NCBI RefSeq assembly: GCF_001425085.1
Contig: NZ_LMDN01000001.1
Location: 1,204,550-1,268,549 of the forward strand
Direction: 5' to 3'
Length of the DNA stretch: 64,000 bases
Source: Leifsonia sp. Root4
GTDB lineage: Bacteria > Actinomycetota > Actinomycetes > Actinomycetales > Microbacteriaceae
The notes under the pieces are model-generated. The model saw nothing but the letters and a program-made list of their open reading frames with translations. It was not told the origin of the DNA and made no database searches. Both the position numbers and the translations under genes were made by a program. Below, piece by piece: positions 36,001-43,100 of the stretch (positions within the stretch are counted from its first letter, which is position 1; each line of letters opens with the position of its first letter).

Positions 36001-36196
36001 CCTCGCCCTGCACCGACTTGGCGACGGTGATGGTGCCGTCCAGTTCGGCGGCAACGGTCGCCGGCGTGATGACGAGGGCGCCGGCGACGAGCGCGACGAT
36101 CGACAGCATCGCCGCTGCGAATGACGGCAGGCTTGCTCGCCGGCGTCGCGGTGCCCGGTGTGCGGGCGCGCTGGAACGTGCAGTGGGTGTGGACAT
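27014..36196 (-). CDS. Giant multi-repeat cell-surface protein (DUF11-like and DUF5979-like repeats)
   Basis: The 3060-residue secreted protein has a long basic signal peptide (PAHRAPRRRRASLPSF, hydrophobic core, then VAAELDG). Residues about 60-1860 hold about eight divergent beta-sandwich units beginning like LAVAATKSATPG, VTVAKDF or LQVTKSVKG. Residues about 1865-3010 hold ten more regular units of about 115 residues (DUF5979-like). Each begins V/xTK and contains a Cys pair (LSCT... and ECTVTE), pointing to one disulfide per unit. The tail is LVVTG (about 3022-3026), a membrane helix and ARRRKRG, resembling a sortase-sorting signal but not LPxTG. ATG with GGGGGA upstream. No enzyme motif is visible. 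The likely role is an adhesin or stalk; the ligand is unknown. Confidence 0.85.
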   Translation of the reverse strand: MSTPTARSSAPAHRAPRRRRASLPSFAAAMLSIVALVAGALVITPATVAAELDGTITVAKSVQGEAGVPEYVPGARFSYELKVSCSTTQSDVCQEATITDAVPAPFVVTSVSLPGTPQSHFVDHTSGNDVAIEFVQQSQDGDIGLVSGASDLLILVEVEIPSDVTADFAGLISNTAKATALNAPDHQSSADVTLRVDANLAVAATKSATPGDTMPAAPGLPVEFSIGASNTSNHAVDSLSLTDPGAGSSNLEYLDFAGIGAITAPTGADTVLIEWLDADGAWTAIGAAVPIPADTSTLFDGIDLGGVKGTRFTFTSSAGKLPITAADGRAAIVLDYVTNDAVKTLPANTPLTVTNVVEATVTNEGDTVTEPASATVSVLNTPPSVTVAKDFAVTAIMPGDSTTATLRADNTGKPVTSMVITEPGTGGITLADQGLGFDGFVAEDIEWPAGAEAVAISYLHADGSSSDALTGTDRDTIPSAPSGSSVVGFTVTFTGSIDPGEYAVLPFGVTAQPISGLVDVTSTNTVEATVTDSDGQSASATSADDLTRQAKRVNTEISKNIIKGELWAAPGSSTLVSLPASVTPNDGSANSSTIGAQSLIVSDPSNPTLAPSQFWNTFDLQEITSIDVPPSAAMTPEYWDGTTWAPLPGVSPLPVPAGTANWSYTPSASLREQLQGIRFVFEPAVAGELLEPGFNVLPYFKVQLRDELRDGTGTTHDATDAVTIPNEARSTVANENAVIPEVTAVDDDGIVLKPLRPGIDPDLVDKTWIPEELIAQSDDSSWARLSWGTQDLPLDTVTITDPASAAELGTVATSVYDAFNVTRIAPMTDEWMTFDQLVAERYSDAADAWVPLGICTTADPCVGSFPGYSFTEAEQLDTIGVRFTFAERADRADVITNPLTDPAVGSGVAASGTSRLIDLEMQLRTELRSNASIPVLGTEHDYRYNSGEKGIVKNTVNATGVRGSDSYSTDDADLITILDRPLNVSLSKRFVDYDENIDDLALQPDVSAVGLPQAGTVQSRFPLVTALLTAENATETKVNALKISDPDPTVGVAETFYEDFNLYRIASITQPDGTATTTVTLKRAGLPDEVITSLVLAYSLTPAALSNVTGIVVEHDGRIASKATSTLRLEYQLREQSRSGDPVTTTSAPLVNTAIAELESPAATPGTPPTAIASDDMNVVTPDYALTSGKTISPATRTEISAQTGYTVELRGKPSGTVRTTHLQLDDATPTFWNAYDFAGFSAVSLMRPVEQLRVSVLLDTDFALAADGTLDVSCADDSTLDACWTSGSWVAPIGGSRTVTAGQLTNSFGTAFDNADVRGVRFEYRRAGDENWERPSNPTVTAGYKASRRTTLLVGADGGATTLIPTTRPGVAPAPGETQNGHTSNLLSAVATGAWNNTGSSIWTATSSAPAETVLTHLVNSISVTKVHGREDRVNPDTTFGTFLPGQPIPYVMDIVNTGAWPMTGLALSDQLTADAAGSLLVEPSQEPDEDPVSPYTFVLKNRWGTSLDSSGFRASLDPATGAITITVPTLFVFQPGDALKISAQLAIRVTPTVAPGTQVTNGVSASADRDFETCAYSANGSNRSPLSNVSSCASETTFTPAAASPLQVTKSVKGVDAGLDGRDDLGVLALKVATASCASPNAADGYYATPCVPITEPGGSERWRMRMKNAGNISATSLSSIDVLPSYKDQGVTVPGPRGSLWAPTFLGELQTELSGIADAAKAVVTTYYSSTIPNQACNAADIIASGGTALNPADPCAAEVADRAANLWQPYDNSLDAATLATVKALKFVVTFTDGGAVRPGESFGVNFLTQTAWFAQQAEAPAQGVDPIAWNVVSAASVGNDNGVLVQSSVTQPRRVGVAMATGQLDFAKLVQGTMASWSGPLPSDYPFQLQCTSGGHPVPLVGANGTTDLSRFSLKADGTVLHYNSGSGTYGNVTLPLNASCSIVEDPAALGVDVSYSADEVTALRHSFAANVANPAFTGTTEVETITATNTYLLAGFSVTKRVDASGAVDQDGTAIAYPGPYAFGASCTFLGTEILTETFSLDADGAKEFTELPTGAECTVTETARGGAASSSSVFSQTGEDPVETAGHTSTFTLTADDADDELTNELVMTNTFTVGAATITKEFAGNGSTDWGNEDFTVELSCTLAGAQPGTVFSDTQVLSKASPTWTISTLPSGAACDVTENSTGGANSSSVSPDSFIVGADTAAPTAVTVTNTFTTGSVRVTKALAGEPAASLTPATTGEYTVELSCTRDIAGTATPISIPGGAERVITGAGFAEYTGLPSGAECTVSETGLGHAQESTLDPSDGTVTIGVNDMVEVDVTNTFLNGSLEISKTVSGGGAPFAPASFDATLSCVWQGESVPLPNSGAITLRDGETVTIDELPLDTVCSIDEADAGQTSWTASPASVTVSDVSTAATIDVENVYELASLLVQKTVQTGEGAGTLPSRFAFSAQCTFQGAEVLPLTTFTLNDGESRTFDGLPARSECTVIETDARGADSTVSTVSVVDATVPPTIDQATSTVVIPELTAGTEPQNNVGFTNLFDSSALIVTKKLEGGAAQLGSDKSFDVALSCRLAGEDPWSSTLTLNAANGFSASLGELVAGTECTVTEEALNGADAVVITPNDGDDVTTGTVTIPDAGSTTVTVSNWFLSGSLEVTKSVLGDAAAAYGTADFGVALSCTLDGAPIEVAGGGARTVSAAQPQALFAGLPSGAECVLSETEDGGAGASRITAADGTTLADDAAAGYAFTVTTDPTVLAVEDQAQPALGLENVFSFAALTATKTVDSAVLGADGEPFDHGSFELSLQCTFNGAAVMAAEPMTRMVAASESISWTELPEGASCEVTETDSRGAIGTTVTVSQGELVAEPVLGRTVVLEPLLPGDAAANTVAFVNEFAAASVTLQKIVDGTAASTVSRTFPVALSCVLVDEQHPAPGIVVRDVTHQIGGPKRLTVTDDALPAGAECTVTETDTGDATRTSVSIGEQAVDGNTASFTLAAGGAAAATVTVTNTFTAPGTGLVVTGVEIGLAAGVGALILGLGGVLLLVARRRKRGVHAA
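27130..30605 (-). repeat. Ten protein-level repeats (DUF5979-like), each about 345 bp
   Basis: Unit starts in protein order are QLDFAKLVQG, GFSVTKRVDA, AATITKEFAG, SVRVTKALAG, SLEISKTVSG, SLLVQKTVQT, ALIVTKKLEG, SLEVTKSVLG, ALTATKTVDS and SVTLQKIVDG. Each has a conserved Lys near the start, two Cys, and Glu in the C-terminal TVTE-like strand. The repeats are diverged at the DNA level, so the array is old and not prone to slippage. Confidence 0.8.
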
Positions 36197-36264
36197 CGGG
36201 AATCCCCCAGTGGGTGCGAATCGGGTACGCAGCCCGCGAGCGCGCGCAGAATCGACTAGCGACT

Positions 36265-36276
36265 CTGACGCGTCAG
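36265..36276. promoter_or_regulatory. Palindrome upstream of the giant surface-protein gene
   Basis: CTGACGCGTCAG is a perfect 12-base palindrome about 70 bases before the ATG at 36196. A weak -10-like TAGTCG lies just downstream on the minus strand (36253-36258). It may be an operator; no regulator can be assigned. Confidence 0.4.
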
Positions 36277-36340
36277 GGAAAGTAGGGTGTGCAATTCGGG
36301 CTGCATCTCGAGACTGGCAGCCCGACCGTCCGTACGGCCA

Positions 36341-36362
36341 GTGTCCTCATAAATGAGGACAC
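36341..36362. other. Small perfect hairpin between the SpoU methyltransferase and the giant gene
   Basis: GTGTCCTCAT (36341-36350) and ATGAGGACAC (36353-36362) are exact reverse complements separated by AA. It is 54 bases after the SpoU stop and 145 bases before the giant gene. Without a T-tract it could be a weak terminator or a protein-binding palindrome. Confidence 0.5.
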
Positions 36363-36415
36363 GATTTCACCCTGCTAATCACCCTGCCCAGCCCCGTGCG
36401 GGGGGCAACCGGGGT

Positions 36416-37090
36416 TCAGTCGGAGAAACTCACGTGCTGCATGACCCAGCTGTGCATCGTGACGGCGGCCGCCGCACTCGCGTTGATCGAGCGGGTCGAC
36501 CCGAACTGGGTGATCTCGACAACGGCATCCGCCGCGGCAATCGCCTCGGGCGAGAGCCCTGGCCCTTCCTGCCCGAAGAGCATGAGGCAGCGCTCCGGCC
36601 AGGTGAATGTCTCGATCTTGACGCATCCGGGCACGTTGTCGATCGCGATGATCGGCAACCCCTCCGCGCGTGCCCACTCGACGAGTTCGTCGACCGTGGC
36701 GTGGTGCAGCACGTGCTGGTAGCGGTCGGTCACCATGGCGCCGCGCTTGTTCCAGCGGCGACGGCCGACGATGTGCACCGTGTCGGCGGCGAAGGCGTTG
36801 GCACTGCGCACGATCGAGCCGATGTTCATGTCGTGCTGCCAATTCTCGATGGCAACATGGAACGGATGCCGGTGCTCGTCGAGGTCGGCGACGATGGCCT
36901 CCATGCGCCAGTAGCGGTAGCGGTCGATCACGTTGCGGGTGTCGCCGCGCTCGAGCAGTTCCGGATCGTAGTGCGCCTCGTCCGGCCACTCCTCGCGGCC
37001 ACCGGGCCACGGGCCGACGCCCCAGGTGCTCAGCTCGACGGTCGGGGTCGCGACGGTCGCCACGGCATCCGGGTTCTCAGGGTTCTGCAC
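36416..37090 (-). CDS. SpoU (TrmH)-family RNA 2'-O-methyltransferase
   Basis: The 224-residue enzyme has a knotted SPOUT methyltransferase domain that transfers methyl from S-adenosylmethionine to a ribose 2'-OH in tRNA or rRNA. Motif 1 is DMNIGSIVRSANAF, motif 2 CLMLFGQEGPGL and motif 3 ITQFGSTRSINASAAAAV, all complete. About 65 N-terminal residues precede the domain. GTG start. It lies between the two giant surface-protein genes but with a terminator before it, so it is probably independent of them. The modified base is unknown. Confidence 0.93.
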   Translation of the reverse strand: MQNPENPDAVATVATPTVELSTWGVGPWPGGREEWPDEAHYDPELLERGDTRNVIDRYRYWRMEAIVADLDEHRHPFHVAIENWQHDMNIGSIVRSANAFAADTVHIVGRRRWNKRGAMVTDRYQHVLHHATVDELVEWARAEGLPIIAIDNVPGCVKIETFTWPERCLMLFGQEGPGLSPEAIAAADAVVEITQFGSTRSINASAAAAVTMHSWVMQHVSFSD

Positions 37091-37124
37091 TCTTCAACCG
37101 TAGCCGCGTCGACCCCACAACCAC

Positions 37125-37158
37125 GACGACGCAATCCCCTTCCGGGGATTGCGTCGTC
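37125..37158 (-). terminator. Terminator of the 2290-residue surface-protein gene
   Basis: GACGACGCAATCCCC (37125-37139) and its exact complement (37144-37158) flank a TTCC loop. It begins 39 bases after the stop codon at 37198 and before the SpoU gene start. Confidence 0.85.
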
Positions 37159-37197
37159 AGAGTGCGGTCGACCGAGAGCGGACGGCTTGGGGCCGCG

Positions 37198-40100
37198 CTA
37201 GCCGATGCTGGACCGGCGGCGGCGAATGACGAGGATGCCGAGCAACCCGGCACCGGCGAGCACGAGTATCCCCGCGACCAGCGCGATCGCGCCACCGGTG
37301 AATCCGGAGTGTGCAAGTCCGCTCACGCCGGTCAGTACGTCGGGCGCATCCGGGGTGCCGGGCTCACCTGGTCCCGGCACAACGGGATTGCCCGGCACAT
37401 CAGGTTTGCCTGGCACATCCGGCACTAGGCCGGCCTTCGTCGTCGTCGTCGAGGCCGCAGCGTCGACCGCCGAGCTGTCGGGCGTCCGAGCGGAGGCGGT
37501 TGCGGTGTTCACAACACTGCCCGCCGTGCCGTCGGCTGCCGTGACGATGTAGTCGTCAGCGGCCACGGTCACGCTCTGGCCGGGGGCGATGGAGTCGATC
37601 ACGGGGATGCCGGAGACCTTGGGGTCGTTGACGACCACGTCGCGGAGGGTCACGTTCCCGGTGTTGGCAACCTCGAACGTGTAGCCGATCCGCTCCCCGG
37701 GATTCGCGAAGCCGTCTCCGTTCGCATCCTGCGCTTCGGCATTCTTGACGATCGTCAGACCGGGAACCGGCACGAGCGCGGCCGTGACGGTTGCCTCAAC
37801 CTTGAGCGCGCCGCCCCGGGCCGGCGTGCCGGACACAGTCGCCCGGTTGAGAATCTCGCCCGCGTCGATGTCGGCCTGCGTGAGTCGGTAGCCGGCTGAG
37901 GCGCTCACCGTCTCGCCGGGGGCCAGCACGTCGTCATCGCCCGGCCACGAGCCGAACACGATCGCCGAGAGGCCATCGAATTCGTCGGCGATCGCGATGC
38001 CGGAGACCGTGGTGTTGCCGGTGTTCTCAATCTCGAACACGAATCGCGCATCCTGTCCGGCGACCGGGCTGGCGGCATCCGCAAGCTCGACCGTCTTCGT
38101 GAAGGCGAGCGCGGGAGCGGCCGGCAGCACGAGGGTGACCGAGTCAACGGCCGCGTCGAGGTCGCCGCGCGCCGGCGTTGCCGAGACGGTCGCGTCGTTG
38201 AACACGGTGCCGGCGTCGAGATCGCCCTGGGTCAGCGTGTAACCGGCTGTGGCGGTCACCGTCTCGCCGGGGGCGAGCACGCCGACTGCGTCCGGCCACG
38301 CGCCGAACTCGACCGCCGACAACTGCGGCATGTCGTCGAGCAGGGTGATGCCGCTGACCGTGATGTTGCCGGCGTTCCGCACCTCGAAGCCGAACGTGAC
38401 GGTGGCACCGGCGACGGGGTCGCCGGTGGCATCCAGCGCCACCGACTTGTCGAGGGTGATGGCCGGGCCAGCAGGCAGGGCGATCGTCACGCCGTCGTCG
38501 GCCGCCGCGGGGCCGCCGCGTGCGCCGGTTCCCGCCGCCGTCGCATCGTTCACGACCGTGCCGAGGTCCAGATCGGCCTGCGTGATCGCGTAGCTCGCGG
38601 TCGCCGTCACCAACTGGCCGGGCGCGAGAACTCCCGTGCTCGTCGGCCACGTACCGTACGTGATCTCCGAGAGGCCGACGAGATCGTCGGTGATGCCGAC
38701 ACCGGACAGCGTCACGTTGCCGCTGTTCCGAATCTCGAAGCTGTAGTCGACCGGGTCACCGGCGACGGGGATTCCGCTGCCGATGTCGCCGGTCTTCGAG
38801 AACGTTATCGCCGGCGCGCCGAGCAGGTTCACCGTTGCGCTGTCGATCGTCGACACGGGGTCGTCGCCCGGGGCCATGCCGGACGCGGTCGCGGTGTTGT
38901 CCACCCGGCCGAGGTCGATGTCCGCCTGGGTCAGTGCGTAGCTCGCGGTCGCCATGACGCGCTCGCCCGGCGCGAGTCGGCCGTCCACGCCCGGCCATGC
39001 GCCGTACTGGATTGCCGACAGGCCGTCGAGCCCGTCCGTGATCGCGACGTCAGTGACCGTGATGCTGCCGGTGTTCTCGACCTCGAAGCTGTACGCGACC
39101 TCGTCACCGGGCGCAGGCATGGCAGAGGCGACCGTGCCGCTCTTCTCGAGCGTCAGACGCGGGTCGGCCGGGATCGGAACGCTCGTCGAGTCAATGGCCG
39201 ACGCCGTGCTCGAGTCCGCTCCGGTTCCGGTGACGGTCGCGGTGTTGTTGACGCCGCCCGCGTCCACGTCATCCTGCGTCGTGACGTACGTGGCCGTCGC
39301 GGTGACAGAGTCGCCAGGCGCGAGCACGCCAGCGGTGCCCGGCCACGCATAGCTGAGCGCGGAAAGCCCGGAGAGCGGATCGGCAATGGCGACGCCGCTC
39401 AGGGTGACGTTGCCGGCGTTCGTGGCGACGAAGGTGTAGGTGATCGTGTCGCCGGCGACCGTGCCGAACGGGTCTGCCTGCATGCCGCTCTTCTCGAGCG
39501 TCAACGCGGCGTTCGCCGGAAGCAACGTCGTGACGTCGTCCGTCGAGGAGACGGACGCACCGGCCGGAGGAGTTCCGGTGGCGGTCGCCGTGTTGACGAG
39601 GCTGCCGTGGTCGATGTTGGCAGTGCCGAGCGCGAACGTCGCGCTCGCCGTGACCGTCTGCCCGGCGGCCAGGGTCCCGGGGGTGCCCGGCCAGGTTCCG
39701 AAGGTGATCGTCGACAGACCGGCCAGCTGGTCGGAGATGGCGATGCCGCTGAGGCTCACATTGCCCGTGTTCGTGACGGTGAATGTGTAGTTCACCGGGT
39801 CAGCGGAGTTCGGCACGGGCGAGCCGAGCGCCGCCGTCTTGACCAGCGAGATCGCGGGCGTTCCGAGGAGCGTGATGTCCTCCGTCGCGCTCGCGGTCGC
39901 ATTGCCGCCTCCGGTCGAGGTCCCGGTCACGGATGCCGTGTTCGAGAGAGCCCCCGCGTCAACATCTGCCGCCGTCAGGGTGTACGTCGCCCGAGCGGTC
40001 ACCGACTGCCCAGCGCCCAGATATCCAGGCAGGGCCGGCCACGAGAGCACCGTGATCGCCGAGAGGCCCGGCATCGCGTCTGCGAGCCTCACCCCGCTCA

Positions 40101-43100
40101 GCACACCACCGCCGCTGTTCGTCGCGACGAAGGTGTACGTGACGACATCACCCGGCTTCGGTGAAGCGGAGCCCGCACGCGCGCCCGTCTTCGTCAGCGT
40201 GAGCCGGTCGACCGCGTCCGTGTCGGTTCCGCTCGCGCTCAGAGTTGCGCTTGGGAAGCCGGGGTCGAGGGCGCTGGCCGACACCGTGTTCACGATCGAG
40301 TTCGCCGCGGAGTCCAGCACCTGCACGGTGACCGCCACAACTGCATCCGCAGCCGGCCCAATCGACGGAATCGTCCACGTGACGACGCCGCCCGCGAGGG
40401 CGCCGCCCGCCGTGGCCGAGACGAACTGCACGCCGGCCGGCAGCGTGTCCGCAACCGCGACATCGCGGAGGCTCTCGAAATCGAGCGGGTTCGTCACCGT
40501 GACGGTGTACGTGACCTCCTGGCCGACGACGACCGCGCCGACGCCGTCCGACTTCACGACCCCCAAGCTGCCGGCCGCTGCTGCCGCGGTGGGCGCGGTG
40601 ATCGTGTGTGCGTTGTTGCCTTCGTCGGGGTCGACCATCGCCCCCGTGACGGTGGCGATGATGGCGATTCCGCTCGTGGTCACGATGACAGGCAGATCGA
40701 ATGGGATGGGGGTGTTCTTCTCGAGGCTCGCCGGCGGCGCGCAGTCCAGCGTCGCGGGCCCGACCACGGGGAAGACCGACGTGCAGCTCCACCCGGAGGG
40801 GGCGCCCGTCACGGTCGCACCGGCCGGAACGGCGACGGCGACACCGGCCGGCGCCGACTGCGAGCCGCCGAGGTTGTCGAAGGTGAAGGGGAACACGGAC
40901 GGACGACCGAGCTGGACGTCGACCGTTGCGACGCCGCCGGCCTCGAGGTCGGCCTCTGCGGTGGTCGCGCAGACCGCCTGCGGCTCCGACGGCAGGGTGC
41001 GGTCGGATGCGACGGCGACGGAGTTGCACGCCGTCGAATCCGCCGTGGCGCCGGCACCGACGGCAGCGGTGTAGGTGAAGGAGACGACCTGGTTGGCGGC
41101 CAGTGTGCCGTTGACGCTCGCACGGATCGCCTGCTTGCCCGCCAGGGCTGCCGACCAGTCGTTGTCGACGCCGGCCGGGCTCACCTCGGGGCGAGCGGGG
41201 TTGGTCGACGCGGAATAGGCGAGTGTCAGCTTCGTCGAGACATCCGAGACGCCGGTGAGGGTCTGGGTGAAGTCCGAGCCGCGGGGCGTTGCGGCCGTGG
41301 AGGGGATGAGGCCGGTGTCTCCGATGTACGGCAGCACGTCGTAGGCGACGACCGATCCGAGCGCCGTGTTACCGGTGTTCTGGAGCGAGATACGGTACTT
41401 GATGCTGGCGGCATCGACCGGCACGGGCACAGCTCGACTCGGGTCGGCGATCCAATCACAGCCATCGGCCGCGCCGGCATCCGGCAGGCAGATCTCCTTC
41501 AGCACGACGAGGCCGTCGGAGGAGGAGACAAGCACGTTCTGCGCCGCGCTGGCGAACCACTGGGCGGTTGCACCGTCTGCCGCGACATCGGCCGTGTTCT
41601 GCTGGGCGCCGCCGTAGTTCGCAGCGACGTTGTCGTATGTCTCACGCGAATCGCCCATCCACGCGTTGGCGACGCTCGTCGTCCCCGGGGCGACCGCTGT
41701 GGTCGGCGAGCCGATGACGGTCATCGTTGGCCAGGTCCCGTTCGAGCCGAAGGCGACGTCATTCGGCCACTTCGCGACCACAAGCTGGCGATCCATACCG
41801 GCGATCGTGACCGTGCGGTAGCTGAAGTCGACACCGGCCGGAACGCTCCCGGTCGGGAACGAGGCTGAGCCGGGCGTGATTACCCAGCCGGCAGGTGCCA
41901 GGAAGACGTATTCGGGCGTGATCGTGACGTCGGCCGGGATGTTCGCTGTCGTTCCCCGCACGGCGAACGTCACCGAGCGCCCGGGAACAACGGCTCCGCC
42001 GCCGTCGACGACTGCGGCCGCCGCGAAGGAGGCGGCGAACGCGGGTTTCGGCGTGCCGGGCGGCTGAACAACAGGGGTGGCCCGGAATCGGATCGTGCGG
42101 GAGACGGGGGCGAGCGGCACATCGGCGACGCTCTGGTTCGGGTAGGCCATCGTCGCGGCAGCCGTGTTGGTGCGGTCCTGCCCGATCGGGGCGTCCTTGT
42201 TGACGGTGTAGTTGTAGTGCACGCGGAACGGCGTGCCGGCTGTTGGGTCGCTCGGTGACACGCGGTTCGGAGCGATCGGACCGCTGGTCACCTCTGCGGA
42301 GGCGTAGCGGCATCCGGCGGCTCGTTGCGCCGTCGTCAACGAGATGTCGGTGCTCTGCGCGCTGCCGGAGACATCGCTCAGGCCGGTGACCGGGTCGGCG
42401 GTCTGGCAGACATAGCGGTATGCGATCGTCGGCGCCGGGCTCGTCACCGTGGTGTTGATCCGGTGCACGGGCGCGTTGGCCTGGTCGAGGGTGTTGTCGG
42501 TGACGACGGCGACTCCCGACACGTTGCCGCGGTTCACGGTTTCGACGGCCCAATAGAACGCGTTCGGGGTGTCGGTCTTCGGCACGTTCACGAGTCGGGT
42601 GGCGCCAGACGATGCACTGTTGGTGGAGTCCTTGGCTACCGTCGCGGCGCCGAACGGCAGGTAGCAGGAGACGGTGTGCGCCATCGAGCCGGACACCGAT
42701 TTCACGGTGCGCGCGGTGTCGAGGTAGGTGAGCGTCGAGGTGACCGTGTGGCTCACGCTCTGCGTGAACTCGCAGCCGTTCGTCGCGGCGGCGAAGCGCG
42801 TTCCCGGATAGCGGATCGACACCGTGCGCGGGGAATACTCGCCGCGCGTCACCCAGCCGGACTGCGCTGAGGAACCCCAGCCGCCGACGGTGTTCTGGGT
42901 GGGTGCAGCTTCGGAGCCGACGGCCCAAGTGACGGTGTGGGTCGCCGCGTCATAGACGCCGCCACCGTTGCTCGACACGTACTCTGCCTCTGCGGGGAGC
43001 TGGTCGACGACGACATAGCTGCCGGCGCCGACGAGCTCCGGCGTTCCCGCGATTCGCCCCGAGCCGGCGGGAATGAACGCACCGGATCCCATGTAGACGC

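Noticed and set aside
31910-36124. Very long open frame on the plus strand opposite the giant surface-protein gene, and similar long antisense frames (for example 3543-5714 and 23937-26477)
   Set aside because: High third-position GC creates stop-free antisense frames. Their translations are rich in Arg, Gly, Val and Asp with no domain, and the minus-strand frames have clear families, signals and repeats.
36416-37090. SpoU methyltransferase as part of the surface-protein system
   Set aside because: A strong terminator (37125-37158) separates it from the gene before. It is a housekeeping RNA-modification family and is probably only a neighbour.
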